A DNA stretch of 64,000 nucleotides from Acidimicrobiia bacterium (GCA_022819505.1 JAJEHD010000021.1:1-64000); one strand, 5' to 3'; positions 44,607 through 55,498 are shown, numbered from the stretch's first letter. Numbers and translations are program-made. The notes: generated by a model not told the origin, from the letters alone.

Positions 44607-44759
44607 CCGGGATCTCGGGTTGGTTGTGTGTGGTGGGTCCACAGAAGTCGCCCGAGAAGGTTGGCGCCCGGGTCGTGCCTCGACGGGCTGTCCGGGATCT
44701 CGGGTTGGTTGTGTGTGGTGGGTCCACAGAAGTCGCCCGAGAAGGTTGGCGCCCGGGTC
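44607..44759 (-). repeat. two 67-bp direct copies of a shortened dispersed repeat
   Basis: 44607-44673 and 44692-44758 are identical to each other over about 67 bases. Their first 40 bases resemble the 50-bp repeat (GATCTCGGGTTGGTTGTGTG and following) but the AAGATT end is replaced. They lie between the sdhB stop and the DUF368 start. Confidence 0.75.
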
Positions 44760-44778
44760 CCGCCTCGACCGCACCCGG

Positions 44779-45599
44779 TCAGGTCTGGGAGGCGAGGCGG
44801 CGGTTCTTGACCTTGGCCTTCAGGTAGTCGCGGTTCAGCACCGCGATGAAGTCGAGGCTGATCTCCTTGGGGCAGGCCTCGGTGCACTCGCCGTGGTTGG
44901 TGCACGACCCGAAGAACGACTCCATCGTCTCCACCATGGCCTCGGCCCGCCGCCAGCGCTCGGGCTGGCCCTGGGGCAGCACGTTGAGATGGCCGAGCTT
45001 GGCCGCAGTGAACAGCTGGGCCGCCGAGTTGGGACAGGCGGCCACGCACGCCCCGCAGCCGATGCAGGCCGCCGCGTCCATGGCGAAGTCGGCCACATCC
45101 TTGGGGACTGGGATCTCGTTGGCGTCGGGGGCGGTGCCGGTGGGCGCCGAGATGAAGCCGCCCGACTCGATGATCCGGTCGAAGGCCCGCCGGTCCACCA
45201 TCAGGTCCTTCACCACCGGGAACGACGCCGCCCGGAACGGCTCGATCACGATCTCGTCGCCGTCGCGGAACTTGCGCATGTGCAGCTGGCAGGTGGCGGT
45301 GGCCTTCTCGGGGCCGTGGGGCCGGCCGTTGATCATCACCCCGCACGTGCCGCAGATCCCCTCCCGGCAGTCGTGGGCGAAGGTGACGGGCTCGATGTCG
45401 TCGTCGATGAGGCGCTCGTTGACGATGTCGAGCATCTCCAGGAACGAGCAGTCCTCCGGGATGTCATGAGCGTCGACGTCCAGGAACGCGCCGGGCTCGT
45501 CGGGCCCGGCCTGGCGCCAGATCCTCAGCCTCAGCCGCATACGGGCGCCGTGCCCGTTCCCCGACCCCGACTCCGAGCCCGAGCCATTGCCGGCGGCGC

Positions 45600-45603
<4 letters not shown>
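44779..45603 (-). CDS. sdhB: succinate dehydrogenase iron-sulfur subunit
   Basis: The 274-residue protein has a plant-type [2Fe-2S] site [10 protein letters not shown], then [12 protein letters not shown] and a second cluster motif [16 protein letters not shown] for the [4Fe-4S]/[3Fe-4S] clusters. It passes electrons from SdhA to the membrane haem subunit. GTG 45603 overlaps the sdhA stop (GTGA). The first 22 residues ([17 protein letters not shown]) are a low-complexity extension before MRLRLRIWR, whose ATG at 45540 is an alternative start. Confidence 0.88.
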
Positions 45604-47520
<1,917 letters not shown>

Positions 47521-47522
<2 letters not shown>

Positions 47523-47615
47523 GCCACCACTCCTGCCCAGGCTGTGACGGTGGGCCTCGTGTGGCCGTCTCCGCTCGGGGCTGTGACGGTGGGCCTCATG
47601 CCACCACTCCTGCCT
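47521..47615 (-). repeat. 78-bp tandem duplication between sdhC and sdhA
   Basis: The segment GGCAGGAGTGGTGGCATGA occurs twice, once at the sdhC stop (about 47597-47615) and once at the sdhA start (about 47519-47537). A GGCCCACCGTCACAGCC duplicate lies between. Before duplication, the sdhC stop and sdhA start probably overlapped as ATGA. Confidence 0.7.
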
Positions 47616-48366
47616 GCACCATGATCGGGAAGCTCAGGTTGCCGACCAGGATCGCCCCGGCGATCACGGTGGCCAGTCCCCGCCGGAGGTGGTTGAACCG
47701 GGGGTTGTTGACGCCCAGGGTCTGGAACGCCGACCACATGCCGTGGTAGATGTGCACCGCCAGCGCCACGTTGGCCACGACGTAGATGATGGCCACCGGG
47801 ATCGACGACAGCGACTCCACCACGTTGTGGTACACGTCGCCGCGGATGTAGTCGCCGCCCAGCCACCAGCCCCAGGTGAGGTCGGCCAGGTGGAACAGAA
47901 CGTAGAGGCCGATGATGGGGCCGGTCCAGCGCATGGTGCGGCTGGCGAAGTTGACGGCCACGTAGTCCTGGCCGCCGGCGTAGCGCTTGTTGCCGCTCAC
48001 CCAGTTGGCCTTCGGGCTGCTGCGCCGGCTGATCTCCTTGAGCGACCAGGCGCTGTGGATGTGCAGCACGAACATGGCCAGCAGCCCGATCCGCATCACC
48101 CACAGGATCAGGGTGCGGGGCACCAGGTGGCCGCCCAGGTCCCGCAGGGCTTCGGCGTACTCGTTGATCTGGGTCGGGCCCTCGTAGAGATGCAGGTTGC
48201 CGATCATGTGCACGATCACGAAGGCCAGCAGCCCGATCCCGGTGCCGGCCATCACGTACTTCTTGCCAACCGCCGTCTGGTAGATGTTCAGCGGCCAGGG
48301 CAACTCGCGGCGCCGCCGCCGCAGAGGCGGTACCCGCTCAGCGGCCTCGGGGGGAGCGACCGTCAT
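47596..48366 (-). CDS. sdhC: succinate dehydrogenase cytochrome b558 subunit
   Basis: The 256-residue membrane protein has five helices of the SdhC/FrdC b558 family. Candidate haem ligands are the His residues in [36 protein letters not shown] and [10 protein letters not shown]. It anchors SdhAB and passes electrons to quinone. TAGGTT lies 6 nt before the ATG on the coding strand (48373-48378), a leaderless promoter for sdhCAB. Confidence 0.85.
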   Translation of the reverse strand: MTVAPPEAAERVPPLRRRRRELPWPLNIYQTAVGKKYVMAGTGIGLLAFVIVHMIGNLHLYEGPTQINEYAEALRDLGGHLVPRTLILWVMRIGLLAMFVLHIHSAWSLKEISRRSSPKANWVSGNKRYAGGQDYVAVNFASRTMRWTGPIIGLYVLFHLADLTWGWWLGGDYIRGDVYHNVVESLSSIPVAIIYVVANVALAVHIYHGMWSAFQTLGVNNPRFNHLRRGLATVIAGAILVGNLSFPIMVQAGVVA

Positions 48367-48372
48367 GTCCCC

Positions 48373-48378
48373 AACCTA
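48373..48378 (-). promoter_or_regulatory. -10 box (TAGGTT) of leaderless sdhCAB
   Basis: On the minus strand TAGGTT, then GGGGAC, then ATG. Spacing of 6 nt matches the leaderless pattern in other genes of the window. Confidence 0.45.
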
Positions 48379-48408
48379 GCGCCCGATACTCCCCGCCCCG
48401 AACCCCAG

Positions 48409-48458
48409 AATCTCGGGTTGTTTGTGTGTGGTGTGTCTACAGAACTCGTACCAAGATT
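48409..48458 (+). repeat. dispersed 50-bp intergenic repeat, copy 4
   Basis: Starts AATCTCGGGTTG and ends ACCAAGATT. Identical to 48480-48529 and inverted relative to 49523-49572. The ends form an imperfect inverted repeat (AATCTCGG/CCAAGATT). Confidence 0.85.
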
Positions 48459-48479
48459 GTCCACCCATCCCGCCACCAG

Positions 48480-48529
48480 AATCTCGGGTTGTTTGTGTGT
48501 GGTGTGTCTACAGAACTCGTACCAAGATT
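48480..48529 (+). repeat. dispersed 50-bp intergenic repeat, copy 5
   Basis: Perfect direct copy of 48409-48458 after a 21-bp spacer. It lies 12 bp beyond the stop of the DUF559 gene. Confidence 0.85.
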
Positions 48530-48541
48530 CGGCGGCGGGCG

Positions 48542-49465
48542 TTAACTGGCGCGACGATCGGCTGGTGCCAACAGGTCGGCGACGGTGCTGCAAAGCTGCT
48601 TTGGGCGCTCCACGTAGTCGCTCCAAGTGAACGTGAGCACGGTCCAGCCGGCCACCGTCAAGGTGTTGCGCCTCCGAGGGTCTCGTTCGAAGGACACGCT
48701 GTTGAGGTGCCAGCGCTTACTGTCGAGTTCGATGGCCAGACGGTGTTTCGGGTATGCCAGATCAACCTGCGCCAGCAGATCCCCCGACTGGTCGCAGATT
48801 CGGTACTCCAAGACTGGACGGCCGAGCCCGGAGTCGGCGAGGAGATCGGAGACCATGCGACTCCATGCGCTGAGCGGCACCTTCTCGTCCCCCCAACGCT
48901 CGGCGAGAGCATCCCTGAACGGACCGCAACCCGTACGCCCGTGCATCGAGTGCGCGACCAGCACGGCGTATAGGTCCGAGAGCCTTAGGAGCCCTTGGCG
49001 GAGGACCGCATCGATGGTGTGATCCAGATACTGGCGGTTGACCACCGAGGCCACATCTAGAACCGTTCGGCCGATCCAGGTGCATGGGATGCCGTGACGG
49101 TCGACCGGCTTGGCCAGATGCATCTGAGTCGTCCGGTGGAGCCGTGCACCCTTGATGGTCGGTCTTCTCGCCCATGGCACCAGGACTTCGATCCGGTCGA
49201 GCTTGTAGCCGTCGATGCCGTGAAGCGCGGCAGCCGAGCGGTGGCTGGCGACGCCGTCGCAGGCAAGGCACACGGCGAGCAGTCGCGATAGCGGCGTCTC
49301 GGGTGAGACGGTGTGCCGATAGACGCCGCGGCCGACACCCGCCCATTGCCCGGTCCTTACACGCCAGCCAATCTGGGCATCGGTCATGCCGTCAGCCAGG
49401 GCCTGCCGTCGTGAGACCAGCCCGTGCTGCTGCTGCATCCGCTCTAGTATCTCGGACTCGCTCAT
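48542..49465 (-). CDS. AbiEi-like N-terminal plus DUF559 (Vsr-like) C-terminal protein
   Basis: The 307-residue protein starts MSESEILERMQQQHGLVSRRQAL, a winged-helix AbiEi/type IV antitoxin-like N-terminus (about 1-65). A middle domain follows with LHGIDGYKLDRIEVLVP. The C-terminus is DUF559/PDDEXK-like (about 215-300; GDLLAQVDLAYPKHRLAIELDSKRWH, with Asp and Glu-x-Asp acidic residues and a late GWTVLTFTWSD). It may be a nuclease-like defence or mobile-element protein; no toxin partner is adjacent. TAGTTT lies 8 nt upstream of the ATG on the coding strand. Inverted 50-bp repeats lie on both sides. Confidence 0.7.
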   Translation of the reverse strand: MSESEILERMQQQHGLVSRRQALADGMTDAQIGWRVRTGQWAGVGRGVYRHTVSPETPLSRLLAVCLACDGVASHRSAAALHGIDGYKLDRIEVLVPWARRPTIKGARLHRTTQMHLAKPVDRHGIPCTWIGRTVLDVASVVNRQYLDHTIDAVLRQGLLRLSDLYAVLVAHSMHGRTGCGPFRDALAERWGDEKVPLSAWSRMVSDLLADSGLGRPVLEYRICDQSGDLLAQVDLAYPKHRLAIELDSKRWHLNSVSFERDPRRRNTLTVAGWTVLTFTWSDYVERPKQLCSTVADLLAPADRRAS

Positions 49466-49473
49466 CTGTCTGT

Positions 49474-49479
49474 AAACTA
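49474..49479 (-). promoter_or_regulatory. -10 box (TAGTTT) of leaderless DUF559 gene
   Basis: TAGTTT, then 8 nt, then ATG 49465 on the minus strand. It supports the start at 49465 rather than 49501. Confidence 0.4.
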
Positions 49480-49522
49480 CATGACATCCTATGTAAATCA
49501 CACTGCATCCGGTTGCTCACAG

Positions 49523-49572
49523 AATCTTGGTGCGAGTTCTGTGGACACACCCCACACAAACAACCCGAGATT
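49523..49572 (-). repeat. dispersed 50-bp intergenic repeat, copy 6
   Basis: Inverted copy of 48480-48529 with few changes (starts AATCTTGG, ends CCGAGATT on the + strand). It lies between the divergent DUF559 and phospholipase D-like genes. Confidence 0.85.
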
Positions 49573-49623
49573 CTGTTGGGGGAGGGGCGTCGCTGGGGGG
49601 CGGGTCAGGGTGGTTCGGGGCGG

Positions 49624-49629
49624 TAGGTT
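49624..49629 (+). promoter_or_regulatory. -10 box (TAGGTT) of leaderless PLD-like gene
   Basis: TAGGTT ends 6 nt before GTG 49636. Confidence 0.4.
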
Positions 49630-49635
49630 CGGCGG

Positions 49636-50721
49636 GTGGATGGTGGGGGCTCGATGCGGCTGCTGGGCAACGGCGAGTTTGTCGAGGACTTGCACCGGGC
49701 GCTGAGCGGTGCTGAGCGGCGGGTGCTGATCCAGGTGATGACCTTCGACGGCGACGCCTCAGGCCTCGCCGTGGCCGACCTGCTGGCCGGGGCCGCCGGC
49801 CGGGGAGTGGAAGTGAGGCTGCTCGTCGACTGCTTCGCCCTGCGCTACGTGAGCGACCGCAAGGCCACTGACCCCGAGGTTCAGGCCGAGGCCGCCGAGA
49901 CGAAGGCGATGTTCGCCCGGCTCAGGGCCGCAGGCGTGTCCGTCACGTTCACCCAGCCCTTCGGACCGGTGCTGTTCTTCGGGTTGAGCCGTAACCACAA
50001 GAAGCTCTACCTAGTAGACGACCACGCCTATCTCGGCGGCATCAACATCAGCGACCACAACTTCGCCTGGCGCGACTTCATGATCCGCACCGACGATCCC
50101 GCCATCGTGGAGGCCCTGGCCCAGGACTTCGCCCGCACCGAGCGGGGTGACCGCCGCTCCGTGAGCGGCGCGGTGCTCACCAACCGGAGGATCGAGCCGG
50201 CGTTCACCGAGATCGTCCGCGGCGCGTCCCGCAGCCTCGTCCTCGCTTCCCCCTACTCCCTCGACGTCGGGATCGTCAAGCTTCTGGGCCAGGCCCGAGC
50301 CCCCGTAAAGACCGTGATCACCGCACAGCAGAACAACTACCGCTGGCTGCGGACCGTGGAGCCGTACATCTGGCGGCGCCTGGCCCGCAGCGGCGTGGAA
50401 CTGCACACCTACCCGGACTTCTTCCACGCCCGGTTCCTGCTGGCCGACGACGACCGGCTGCTCGTGGGCTCATCGAACTTCAGCCGGCACAGCTTCCGCT
50501 GTAATCAGGAGGTGTGCCTGCTGATCACCGACGCCGAGTTCATCGGCGGCTTCAAGGACCGGATGCTGACCGACACTGCGCCCCTCGAACCCGCCGGATC
50601 GGCGCACCAGAGCGGCGCGGAAGCGGCCTGGGGCCAGGTCGTGGCCCGCTTCTACTTCCACGTCGTCATCGGCGCGGCCCGGCTGGTCGCACCGCTCACC
50701 CCGCCGCTCGCCCGTCGCTGA
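49636..50721 (+). CDS. phospholipase D-like / cardiolipin synthase-like protein
   Basis: The 361-residue protein has two HKD-type motifs. The first is RNHKKLYLVDDHAYLGGINIS (about 117-137, intact HxKxxxxD). The second is FHARFLLADDDRLLVGSSNFS (about 261-281), in which Lys is replaced by Arg. Members transfer phosphatidyl groups or cleave phosphodiesters. There is no N-terminal membrane segment; a hydrophobic C-terminal tail (FYFHVVIGAARLVAPL) may bind membrane. GTG 49636 is favoured by TAGGTT 6 nt upstream; ATG 49654 is an alternative. Confidence 0.8.
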   Translation: MDGGGSMRLLGNGEFVEDLHRALSGAERRVLIQVMTFDGDASGLAVADLLAGAAGRGVEVRLLVDCFALRYVSDRKATDPEVQAEAAETKAMFARLRAAGVSVTFTQPFGPVLFFGLSRNHKKLYLVDDHAYLGGINISDHNFAWRDFMIRTDDPAIVEALAQDFARTERGDRRSVSGAVLTNRRIEPAFTEIVRGASRSLVLASPYSLDVGIVKLLGQARAPVKTVITAQQNNYRWLRTVEPYIWRRLARSGVELHTYPDFFHARFLLADDDRLLVGSSNFSRHSFRCNQEVCLLITDAEFIGGFKDRMLTDTAPLEPAGSAHQSGAEAAWGQVVARFYFHVVIGAARLVAPLTPPLARR

Positions 50722-50723
50722 GT

Positions 50724-50880
50724 CGGGGGGTTGCGCTAGCCCGCCGCTGAGCCGGGGGATTGCGCTCGCTTGCCGCTACTGCCGGGGGGTTGCGCTAGCC
50801 CGCTGCTGGGCTGGGGGGTTGCGCCCGCTGCTGGGCCGGGGGGTTGCGCGGGCTGCTGTAAAGGCGGGGGATTGCGCTGG
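50724..50880 (+). repeat. G-rich tandem repeat (GGGGGTTGCGC units)
   Basis: Six units of a 24-37-bp motif with the core CCGGGGGGTTGCGCT fill the spacer between the PLD-like gene and the Rieske-less oxygenase gene. Runs of five or six G in each unit could form a G-quadruplex. It lies directly upstream of the operator candidate at 50901-50917. Confidence 0.7.
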
Positions 50881-50900
50881 CGGCTACTGGGTGACAGACT

Positions 50901-50917
50901 GATAAGCAGCGGTTATC
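50901..50917. promoter_or_regulatory. operator candidate GATAA-N7-TTATC, site 1
   Basis: Perfect 5-bp arms with a 7-nt spacer, 19 bp before the GTG at 50937. The same half sites and spacing occur at 55499-55515, in front of the Rieske-reductase gene. A common regulator is inferred, possibly the XRE-cupin protein at 56543-57106. Confidence 0.6.
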
Positions 50918-50936
50918 GGAACGGGAACGAACAACA

Positions 50937-51854
50937 GTGACGACGGCGCGGCCGGCCTGCACAGACCCGGTGATCCTGAACCAGTGGCACGTCATCAGCG
51001 CCCTCGACGAGATCGCCGCGGGCGTGGTCAACAACACCCTCCTGCTCGACGAGCGTGTCAGCTTCACCACGACTCGCGACGGCGAGTGCCTCGTCTGGCG
51101 CTCGAGCCCGTCCCTGCCCACCGGCGCCCCCGTGGACCCGGCCCGACTCAACACCGCGGCGGCCCTACCGGCCAAGCCTGAGTACGGCTACCTGTGGACC
51201 AGCCTGGGCGATCCCCCCGCCGACCTGTTCCCGCTGCCCGAGTACCACCATCCCCGGCGCCGCAACATGAACGCCGGCACCGTCGGGGTGGCCACCTCCG
51301 CGCCCCGGGCGGTGGAGAACTTCCTCGACCTGGCCCACTTCCCCTACGTCCACGAGGGGTCGCTGGGGGTGCTGCCCCACACGGAGGTGGTCGAGTACGA
51401 CGTCGAGATCCGCGAGGGCGAGGTCCACGCCACCAAGTGCGACATGCTGGTGCCCAAGGTCGGGGTCAACTTCGACGCCCCGGTGGTGATGCGCTACCGC
51501 TACCGGGTGCCGCACCCCTACTGCGTGATGCTCTACTACGACAGCCTCCCCGACCCGTCTGTCGAGGACATCTGCGCCATCTGGGTGCAGCCCATGAGCG
51601 CGGAGGTGGTGCGGGCCCACAACTACATGGGCGTGATCGACGACACCAGCACCGACAACGAGATCAAGTCCTACCAGCTGCTGATCTTCGCCCAGGACAA
51701 GCCGATCCTGGAGAACCAGCACCCCAAGCTCCTGCCCCTCGACCCCCGGGCCGAGACCCCTATCCGGGCCGATCGGTCGGCCATCGCCTACCGGCGCTGG
51801 CTGGCCGACTTGGGCGTCACCTACGGCGTAGTTCCCACCCCGGTTCGGGCCTGA
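50937..51854 (+). CDS. Rieske-less ring-hydroxylating oxygenase-like protein (NdmC-like)
   Basis: The 305-residue protein has the C-terminal catalytic domain of Rieske oxygenases. The mononuclear iron site is VENFLDLAHFPYVH (Asp131, His134, His139), and the family end is ADRSAIAYRRWLADLGVTYG. The N-terminal part keeps the fold-like segment LNQWHVISALDEI but has no CxH...CxxH cluster motif; only Cys8 and Cys51 are present. It therefore cannot carry its own Rieske cluster. This is the state of NdmC, the caffeine-pathway N7-demethylase subunit, which takes electrons from the extra Rieske domain of NdmD. NdmD-like and GST-like genes are near. Substrate unknown. Confidence 0.8.
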   Translation: MTTARPACTDPVILNQWHVISALDEIAAGVVNNTLLLDERVSFTTTRDGECLVWRSSPSLPTGAPVDPARLNTAAALPAKPEYGYLWTSLGDPPADLFPLPEYHHPRRRNMNAGTVGVATSAPRAVENFLDLAHFPYVHEGSLGVLPHTEVVEYDVEIREGEVHATKCDMLVPKVGVNFDAPVVMRYRYRVPHPYCVMLYYDSLPDPSVEDICAIWVQPMSAEVVRAHNYMGVIDDTSTDNEIKSYQLLIFAQDKPILENQHPKLLPLDPRAETPIRADRSAIAYRRWLADLGVTYGVVPTPVRA

Positions 51855-51919
51855 GAGGCCGAGCCGCAAAGTGGGTTGATGGTGCGGATTCCTGCGACCC
51901 GCCGAGCGGGAGACGGCTG

Positions 51920-52897
51920 ATGATCGACGATCCGGTGCTGGTGGACGACTGGCACGCGGTGGCCCGGGCCGCGGACGTAGGCGAGTCGCAGGTGACCGGG
52001 GCCCGGCTACTGGGCGAGGACCTGGTGGTCTGGCGCCAGAACGGCGCCGTCATGGCCTGGAAGGACCTGTGCGTGCACCGGGGCACCCGCCTGTCGCTGG
52101 GGCAGGTCACCGGCCTGGGCCTGGAGTGCCCCTACCACGGCTGGACCTACGACCCGTCCGGCAGCTGCGTCCGCATTCCCTCACGGCCCCAGCAGCAGCC
52201 CCCGGCGAAGGCGTGCGCCACCGTCTACGCCGCCACCGAGGCCCACGGCCTGATCTGGGCCTCGCTGGGCCGACCCGAGCGCCCGCCGCCGCCCTACGAC
52301 GAGTGGGACGACCCCGCGTACCGCCACGTCCTCGGCGGCCCCTACGAGATGAGGGCCAGCGCCCCCAGGGTCATCGAGAACTTCCTGGACGCCAGCCACT
52401 TCCCGTTCGTGCATGAGGGCATCCTCGGCGACCGCGACCACACCGAGCTCGGCGACTACACGGTGGAGACCGGCCCCGACGGCATAACCGCACTCGACAT
52501 CAACACCTGGACCCCCAACCCCGACGGGTCGGGCGAGGCCAAGATGGCTCAGTGGCTGTACCGGGTGCTGCGGCCCCTCACCGCCTACATCGCGCTGTCG
52601 GTGCCGGGCGGCGGCCCCGAGCGCTACACCATGTACTTCGCGGTGACCCCCGTCGACGAGCAGAGCAGCGTCGGCTGGATGTGGAACTCGATGAACTACA
52701 ACCACGACATGTCCGACGAGGAGTTCGGCGCCTACATCGACGAGATCGTCCTGCAGGACGTCCCCATCGTGGAGTCCCAGCGGCCCGAGCTGCTGCCTCT
52801 GGACCTGGCGGCCGAGTGGCACGTCCGGGCGGACAGGACCGCGGTCGCCTACCGCCGCTGGCTCAAGGACCTGGGGCTCACCTTCGGCACGTCATAG
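51920..52897 (+). CDS. Rieske oxygenase, N-demethylase-like (NdmA/B-like)
   Basis: The 325-residue protein has a complete Rieske site (Cys51, His53, Cys70, His73 in CVHRG...CPYHGW) and an iron site ENFLDASHFPFVH (Asp157, His160, His165). The C-terminus RADRTAVAYRRWLKDLGLTFG is shared with the Rieske-less proteins. It starts 65 bp after the preceding oxygenase gene on the same strand. By family it is a mono-oxygenase that may remove N- or O-methyl groups. It has no reductase of its own and should use the fusion reductase at 53637-55415. Confidence 0.85.
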   Translation: MIDDPVLVDDWHAVARAADVGESQVTGARLLGEDLVVWRQNGAVMAWKDLCVHRGTRLSLGQVTGLGLECPYHGWTYDPSGSCVRIPSRPQQQPPAKACATVYAATEAHGLIWASLGRPERPPPPYDEWDDPAYRHVLGGPYEMRASAPRVIENFLDASHFPFVHEGILGDRDHTELGDYTVETGPDGITALDINTWTPNPDGSGEAKMAQWLYRVLRPLTAYIALSVPGGGPERYTMYFAVTPVDEQSSVGWMWNSMNYNHDMSDEEFGAYIDEIVLQDVPIVESQRPELLPLDLAAEWHVRADRTAVAYRRWLKDLGLTFGTS

Positions 52898-52918
52898 CGC
52901 CGGCCCGGGAGATCGCCT

Positions 52919-53575
52919 TTAGTCCGGAGATCCTGCCTTGACCGCCGCAGGCGGGAAGATGCCCGGCATCGGCACGAAGCCGGGGATGCGACGGAACCGG
53001 TCGGTCCAGCGTCTCAGCGCCGGGTAGTCCATCCGGGAGATCCCGCCCTCCTCCGATAGGACCACGTCCGGGAACAGGGCGAGGTCGGCGATGGTGGGGT
53101 GGGCGCCGGAGCACACCCAGTCCAGGCCCTGGCGCTCGCGGAACCACAGGTGCTCGTCCAGCACTCGGAACAGCCGGTGGGCGCCGGCCTGGCAGGCCTC
53201 CAGATCGAAGTCGTACTCGAGGTTGACGCACAGGCGGGCCGCCGAGGCGGTGTTGGTGGTTCCCTCCGCGAACAGCATCCACGAGGCGGTCTCGCCGATC
53301 CGCTCCGGATCGCCTGCCGGGTACCACTGCCCGCTGGGGTCGTACTTGGCCGCCAGGTACACCAGGATGGCGTGGGCGTCCCAGAGGATGTAGCCGTCGT
53401 CGTCGATCACCGGGATGTGGCCCAACGGGTTGATCTTCTTGAACGCCTCGCTCTTGTGCTCCCAGCCCGGGTAGAAGTCCACGGGGATCGACTCGTAGGG
53501 CACGTCGAGGATGCTCATCAGCAGCCGTTGCTTGTAGCAGTTCACCGACAGCACGTAGTCGTACAGCTTGATCAT
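52919..53575 (-). CDS. glutathione S-transferase-like protein (NdmE-like)
   Basis: The 218-residue protein has a thioredoxin-fold GST N-terminal domain (MIKLYDYVLSVNCYKQRLLMSIL; NPLGHIPVIDDDGYILWDAHAILVYLAAKY) and an all-helical C-terminal domain (about 90-205; HPTIADLALFPDVV). Most actinobacteria do not use glutathione. In caffeine degraders a GST-like protein, NdmE, forms a structural complex with NdmC. The position next to the Rieske-reductase fusion suggests the same supporting role here. Confidence 0.85.
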   Translation of the reverse strand: MIKLYDYVLSVNCYKQRLLMSILDVPYESIPVDFYPGWEHKSEAFKKINPLGHIPVIDDDGYILWDAHAILVYLAAKYDPSGQWYPAGDPERIGETASWMLFAEGTTNTASAARLCVNLEYDFDLEACQAGAHRLFRVLDEHLWFRERQGLDWVCSGAHPTIADLALFPDVVLSEEGGISRMDYPALRRWTDRFRRIPGFVPMPGIFPPAAVKAGSPD

Positions 53576-53636
53576 CGCCGCGCCCCCGCCACCCGTGCCG
53601 CCAAGGCCGTCGACGCCGCCAAGGCCGCCAACCGCC

Positions 53637-55415
53637 TCACAGGTCCAGCACCAGCCGGTCGGAGGCGGCCCGGGACACGCAGGTCATGATCCGGTCGCCG
53701 GCCCGGTGCTCGGAGTCGTTGAGGTAGACGTCCTGATGGTCGGGCTCGCCCTCCAGCACGGTGGCCACGCACGTGCCGCAGGCTCCCTGCTCGCACGACG
53801 ACGGCATGATCACGCCGTGGCCCCGCAGCACCTCCAGGATCGTGGCGCCGGCCGGCACGGTCACCGTCATCGCCGAGCGGGCCAGGGCCACCTCGAACGT
53901 CGACGAGTCGTCGATCTCGTTGGTGTTCTTGAAGTACTCGAAGTGGACGGCGTCGTCGGGCCAGCCCGCGGACGAAGCCTCCCGCCGCACCGCCTCCAGC
54001 ATCGGCCCGGGACCGCACACGTACAGGTTGGAGAAGCTCTCGTAGGAGGCCGCCAGGCGCCGGATCTCGGCCACCGTCTCGTCGGGCGACAGCCCCAGGT
54101 GGCGCACCACCGACCCGCCCAGCCCGTCCACCACCTCGGCGAACGCGACGTGCTCGGCCGACTGGACGAAGCAGTGCAGCTCGAACGGGAGCGACATGCG
54201 GTCCAGCGCCTGGGCCATGGCCAGCAGCGGCGTGATGCCGATGCCGCCGGCCATCAGAACCGTCCGCGTCGAGTCCCGGCGCAGCGGGAAGTTGTTGCGG
54301 GGCTCGGAGATGGCCAGCACGTCGCCCTCCCGCACGGTCTCGTGCAGGCAGCTCGACCCGCCGCTGGAGTCGGGCTCCAGCTTCACGCCGATGCGGTAGC
54401 TCGCCGACTCGCCGGGGCCGTTGGTGATCGAGTACTGGCGCACCAGCCCGTTGGGCAGGTGCACGTCGATGTGCGCCCCCGGCTGGAAGGTCGGCAGCAC
54501 CCCCTCGAGAGGGGCCAGCTCGAAGGCGGCCACCCCGGCCGCGGCCCCCCACTTGCGCTGCACCTGCACCCGCAGCGCCGGTTGGCGGCCCGCCGGCGCG
54601 TCGGGCACCTCGGCCAGATGCAAGGGCACCTGCTGGAGCACGGGAACCATCGGCTCGGGAGCGGGCATCGAGGCGGCCTCGGCCTCGATCGCCGTCCGCA
54701 GCTGGTCCAGCTCGGTGGAGTGGTGCCGCCAGACGGCCAGCTGCTCGCCGGCGGGCGGCGCGTCGGCCAGCACGCCCCGGATCACGCAGCGCGCCGAGTC
54801 GACCGGCTGCACGAAGAACACCACCGTGGACTGCGAGTCGCCGGACTGCGAGTCGCCGGCCCGGGCGGTGAGCGTCACCGAGTAGTCGGAGACCCCGTCG
54901 ACGGTCATCGACGGCGCCTCCGCGTCGAGGCGCCCGCAGGGCGCGAAGCGGTGGGACTGCAAGTGCCGCACGGCCAGCGAAACCGGCGCGTTGACCGGCA
55001 GGTTGCGCAGCCCGAACGGCGTCCCCGCCTCCAGGACATCGACCGTCGGCGGGTCGCCCACCGGTGATTCGCCCGACCAGATCAGCCCGTAGCGCTCCAC
55101 CGAGCCGAAGGTCCGGTTGCAGATGGTGCGGGCCGGCGCGTCGGCCGGGTGGGCCGGGATGTAGGTGCAGCCCGCCGACCGGTTGGCGTAGCGCCAGCCG
55201 TGGTACTGGCAGCGCAGCTCCGTCCCGTCGTTGGAGCCGATGGAGAGCCGCACCCCTCGGTGCAGGCAGCGGTTCTCCCACACGTTCACGTAGTCGTCGT
55301 CGGCCCGCCACACCGCCAGCTCCCGGCCTAGCAGCTGGGCCTGGTGGACGTGGCGGTAGGGCACGTCGTGCGCCGACGCCACCGGATGCCACATGGTGAA
55401 CGGATCGGCTGTCAC
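53637..55415 (-). CDS. Rieske-FMN reductase-ferredoxin fusion (NdmD-like)
   Basis: The 592-residue protein joins several parts. The N-terminal Rieske domain has Cys50, His52, Cys69 and His72 (CLHRG...CQYHGW). A middle section (about 150-275) lacks the mononuclear iron motif. An FNR-like domain follows, with RQYSITNGP for FMN and GGIGITPLLAMAQ plus VCGPGPML for NAD(P)H. The C-terminal plant-type ferredoxin has CEQGACGTC (541, 546, 549) and Cys579. A complete NAD(P)H-to-Rieske electron path is thus in one chain, as in NdmD. AAGGAGGATGACCC precedes the GTG start. The operator candidate at 55499-55515 lies upstream. Confidence 0.88.
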   Translation of the reverse strand: MTADPFTMWHPVASAHDVPYRHVHQAQLLGRELAVWRADDDYVNVWENRCLHRGVRLSIGSNDGTELRCQYHGWRYANRSAGCTYIPAHPADAPARTICNRTFGSVERYGLIWSGESPVGDPPTVDVLEAGTPFGLRNLPVNAPVSLAVRHLQSHRFAPCGRLDAEAPSMTVDGVSDYSVTLTARAGDSQSGDSQSTVVFFVQPVDSARCVIRGVLADAPPAGEQLAVWRHHSTELDQLRTAIEAEAASMPAPEPMVPVLQQVPLHLAEVPDAPAGRQPALRVQVQRKWGAAAGVAAFELAPLEGVLPTFQPGAHIDVHLPNGLVRQYSITNGPGESASYRIGVKLEPDSSGGSSCLHETVREGDVLAISEPRNNFPLRRDSTRTVLMAGGIGITPLLAMAQALDRMSLPFELHCFVQSAEHVAFAEVVDGLGGSVVRHLGLSPDETVAEIRRLAASYESFSNLYVCGPGPMLEAVRREASSAGWPDDAVHFEYFKNTNEIDDSSTFEVALARSAMTVTVPAGATILEVLRGHGVIMPSSCEQGACGTCVATVLEGEPDHQDVYLNDSEHRAGDRIMTCVSRAASDRLVLDL

Positions 55416-55498
55416 CGGGTCATCCTCCTTGCCTGCTCAGGCCGACGAACAGGATGCCGACGGCCTGGAGATGAGCTTGAAGCAAACTGCGACCAGAT

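Noticed and set aside
52919..53575. Detoxifying glutathione transferase
   Set aside because: Glutathione is not typical of actinobacteria, and the gene is embedded with a Rieske-reductase fusion and Rieske-less oxygenases, so a structural NdmE-like role fits better. This remains an inference.
53637..55415. Frameshift fusion of separate oxygenase and reductase genes
   Set aside because: The frame is continuous, with all cluster ligands and the FMN/NAD motifs intact, and the same domain order is known in NdmD.
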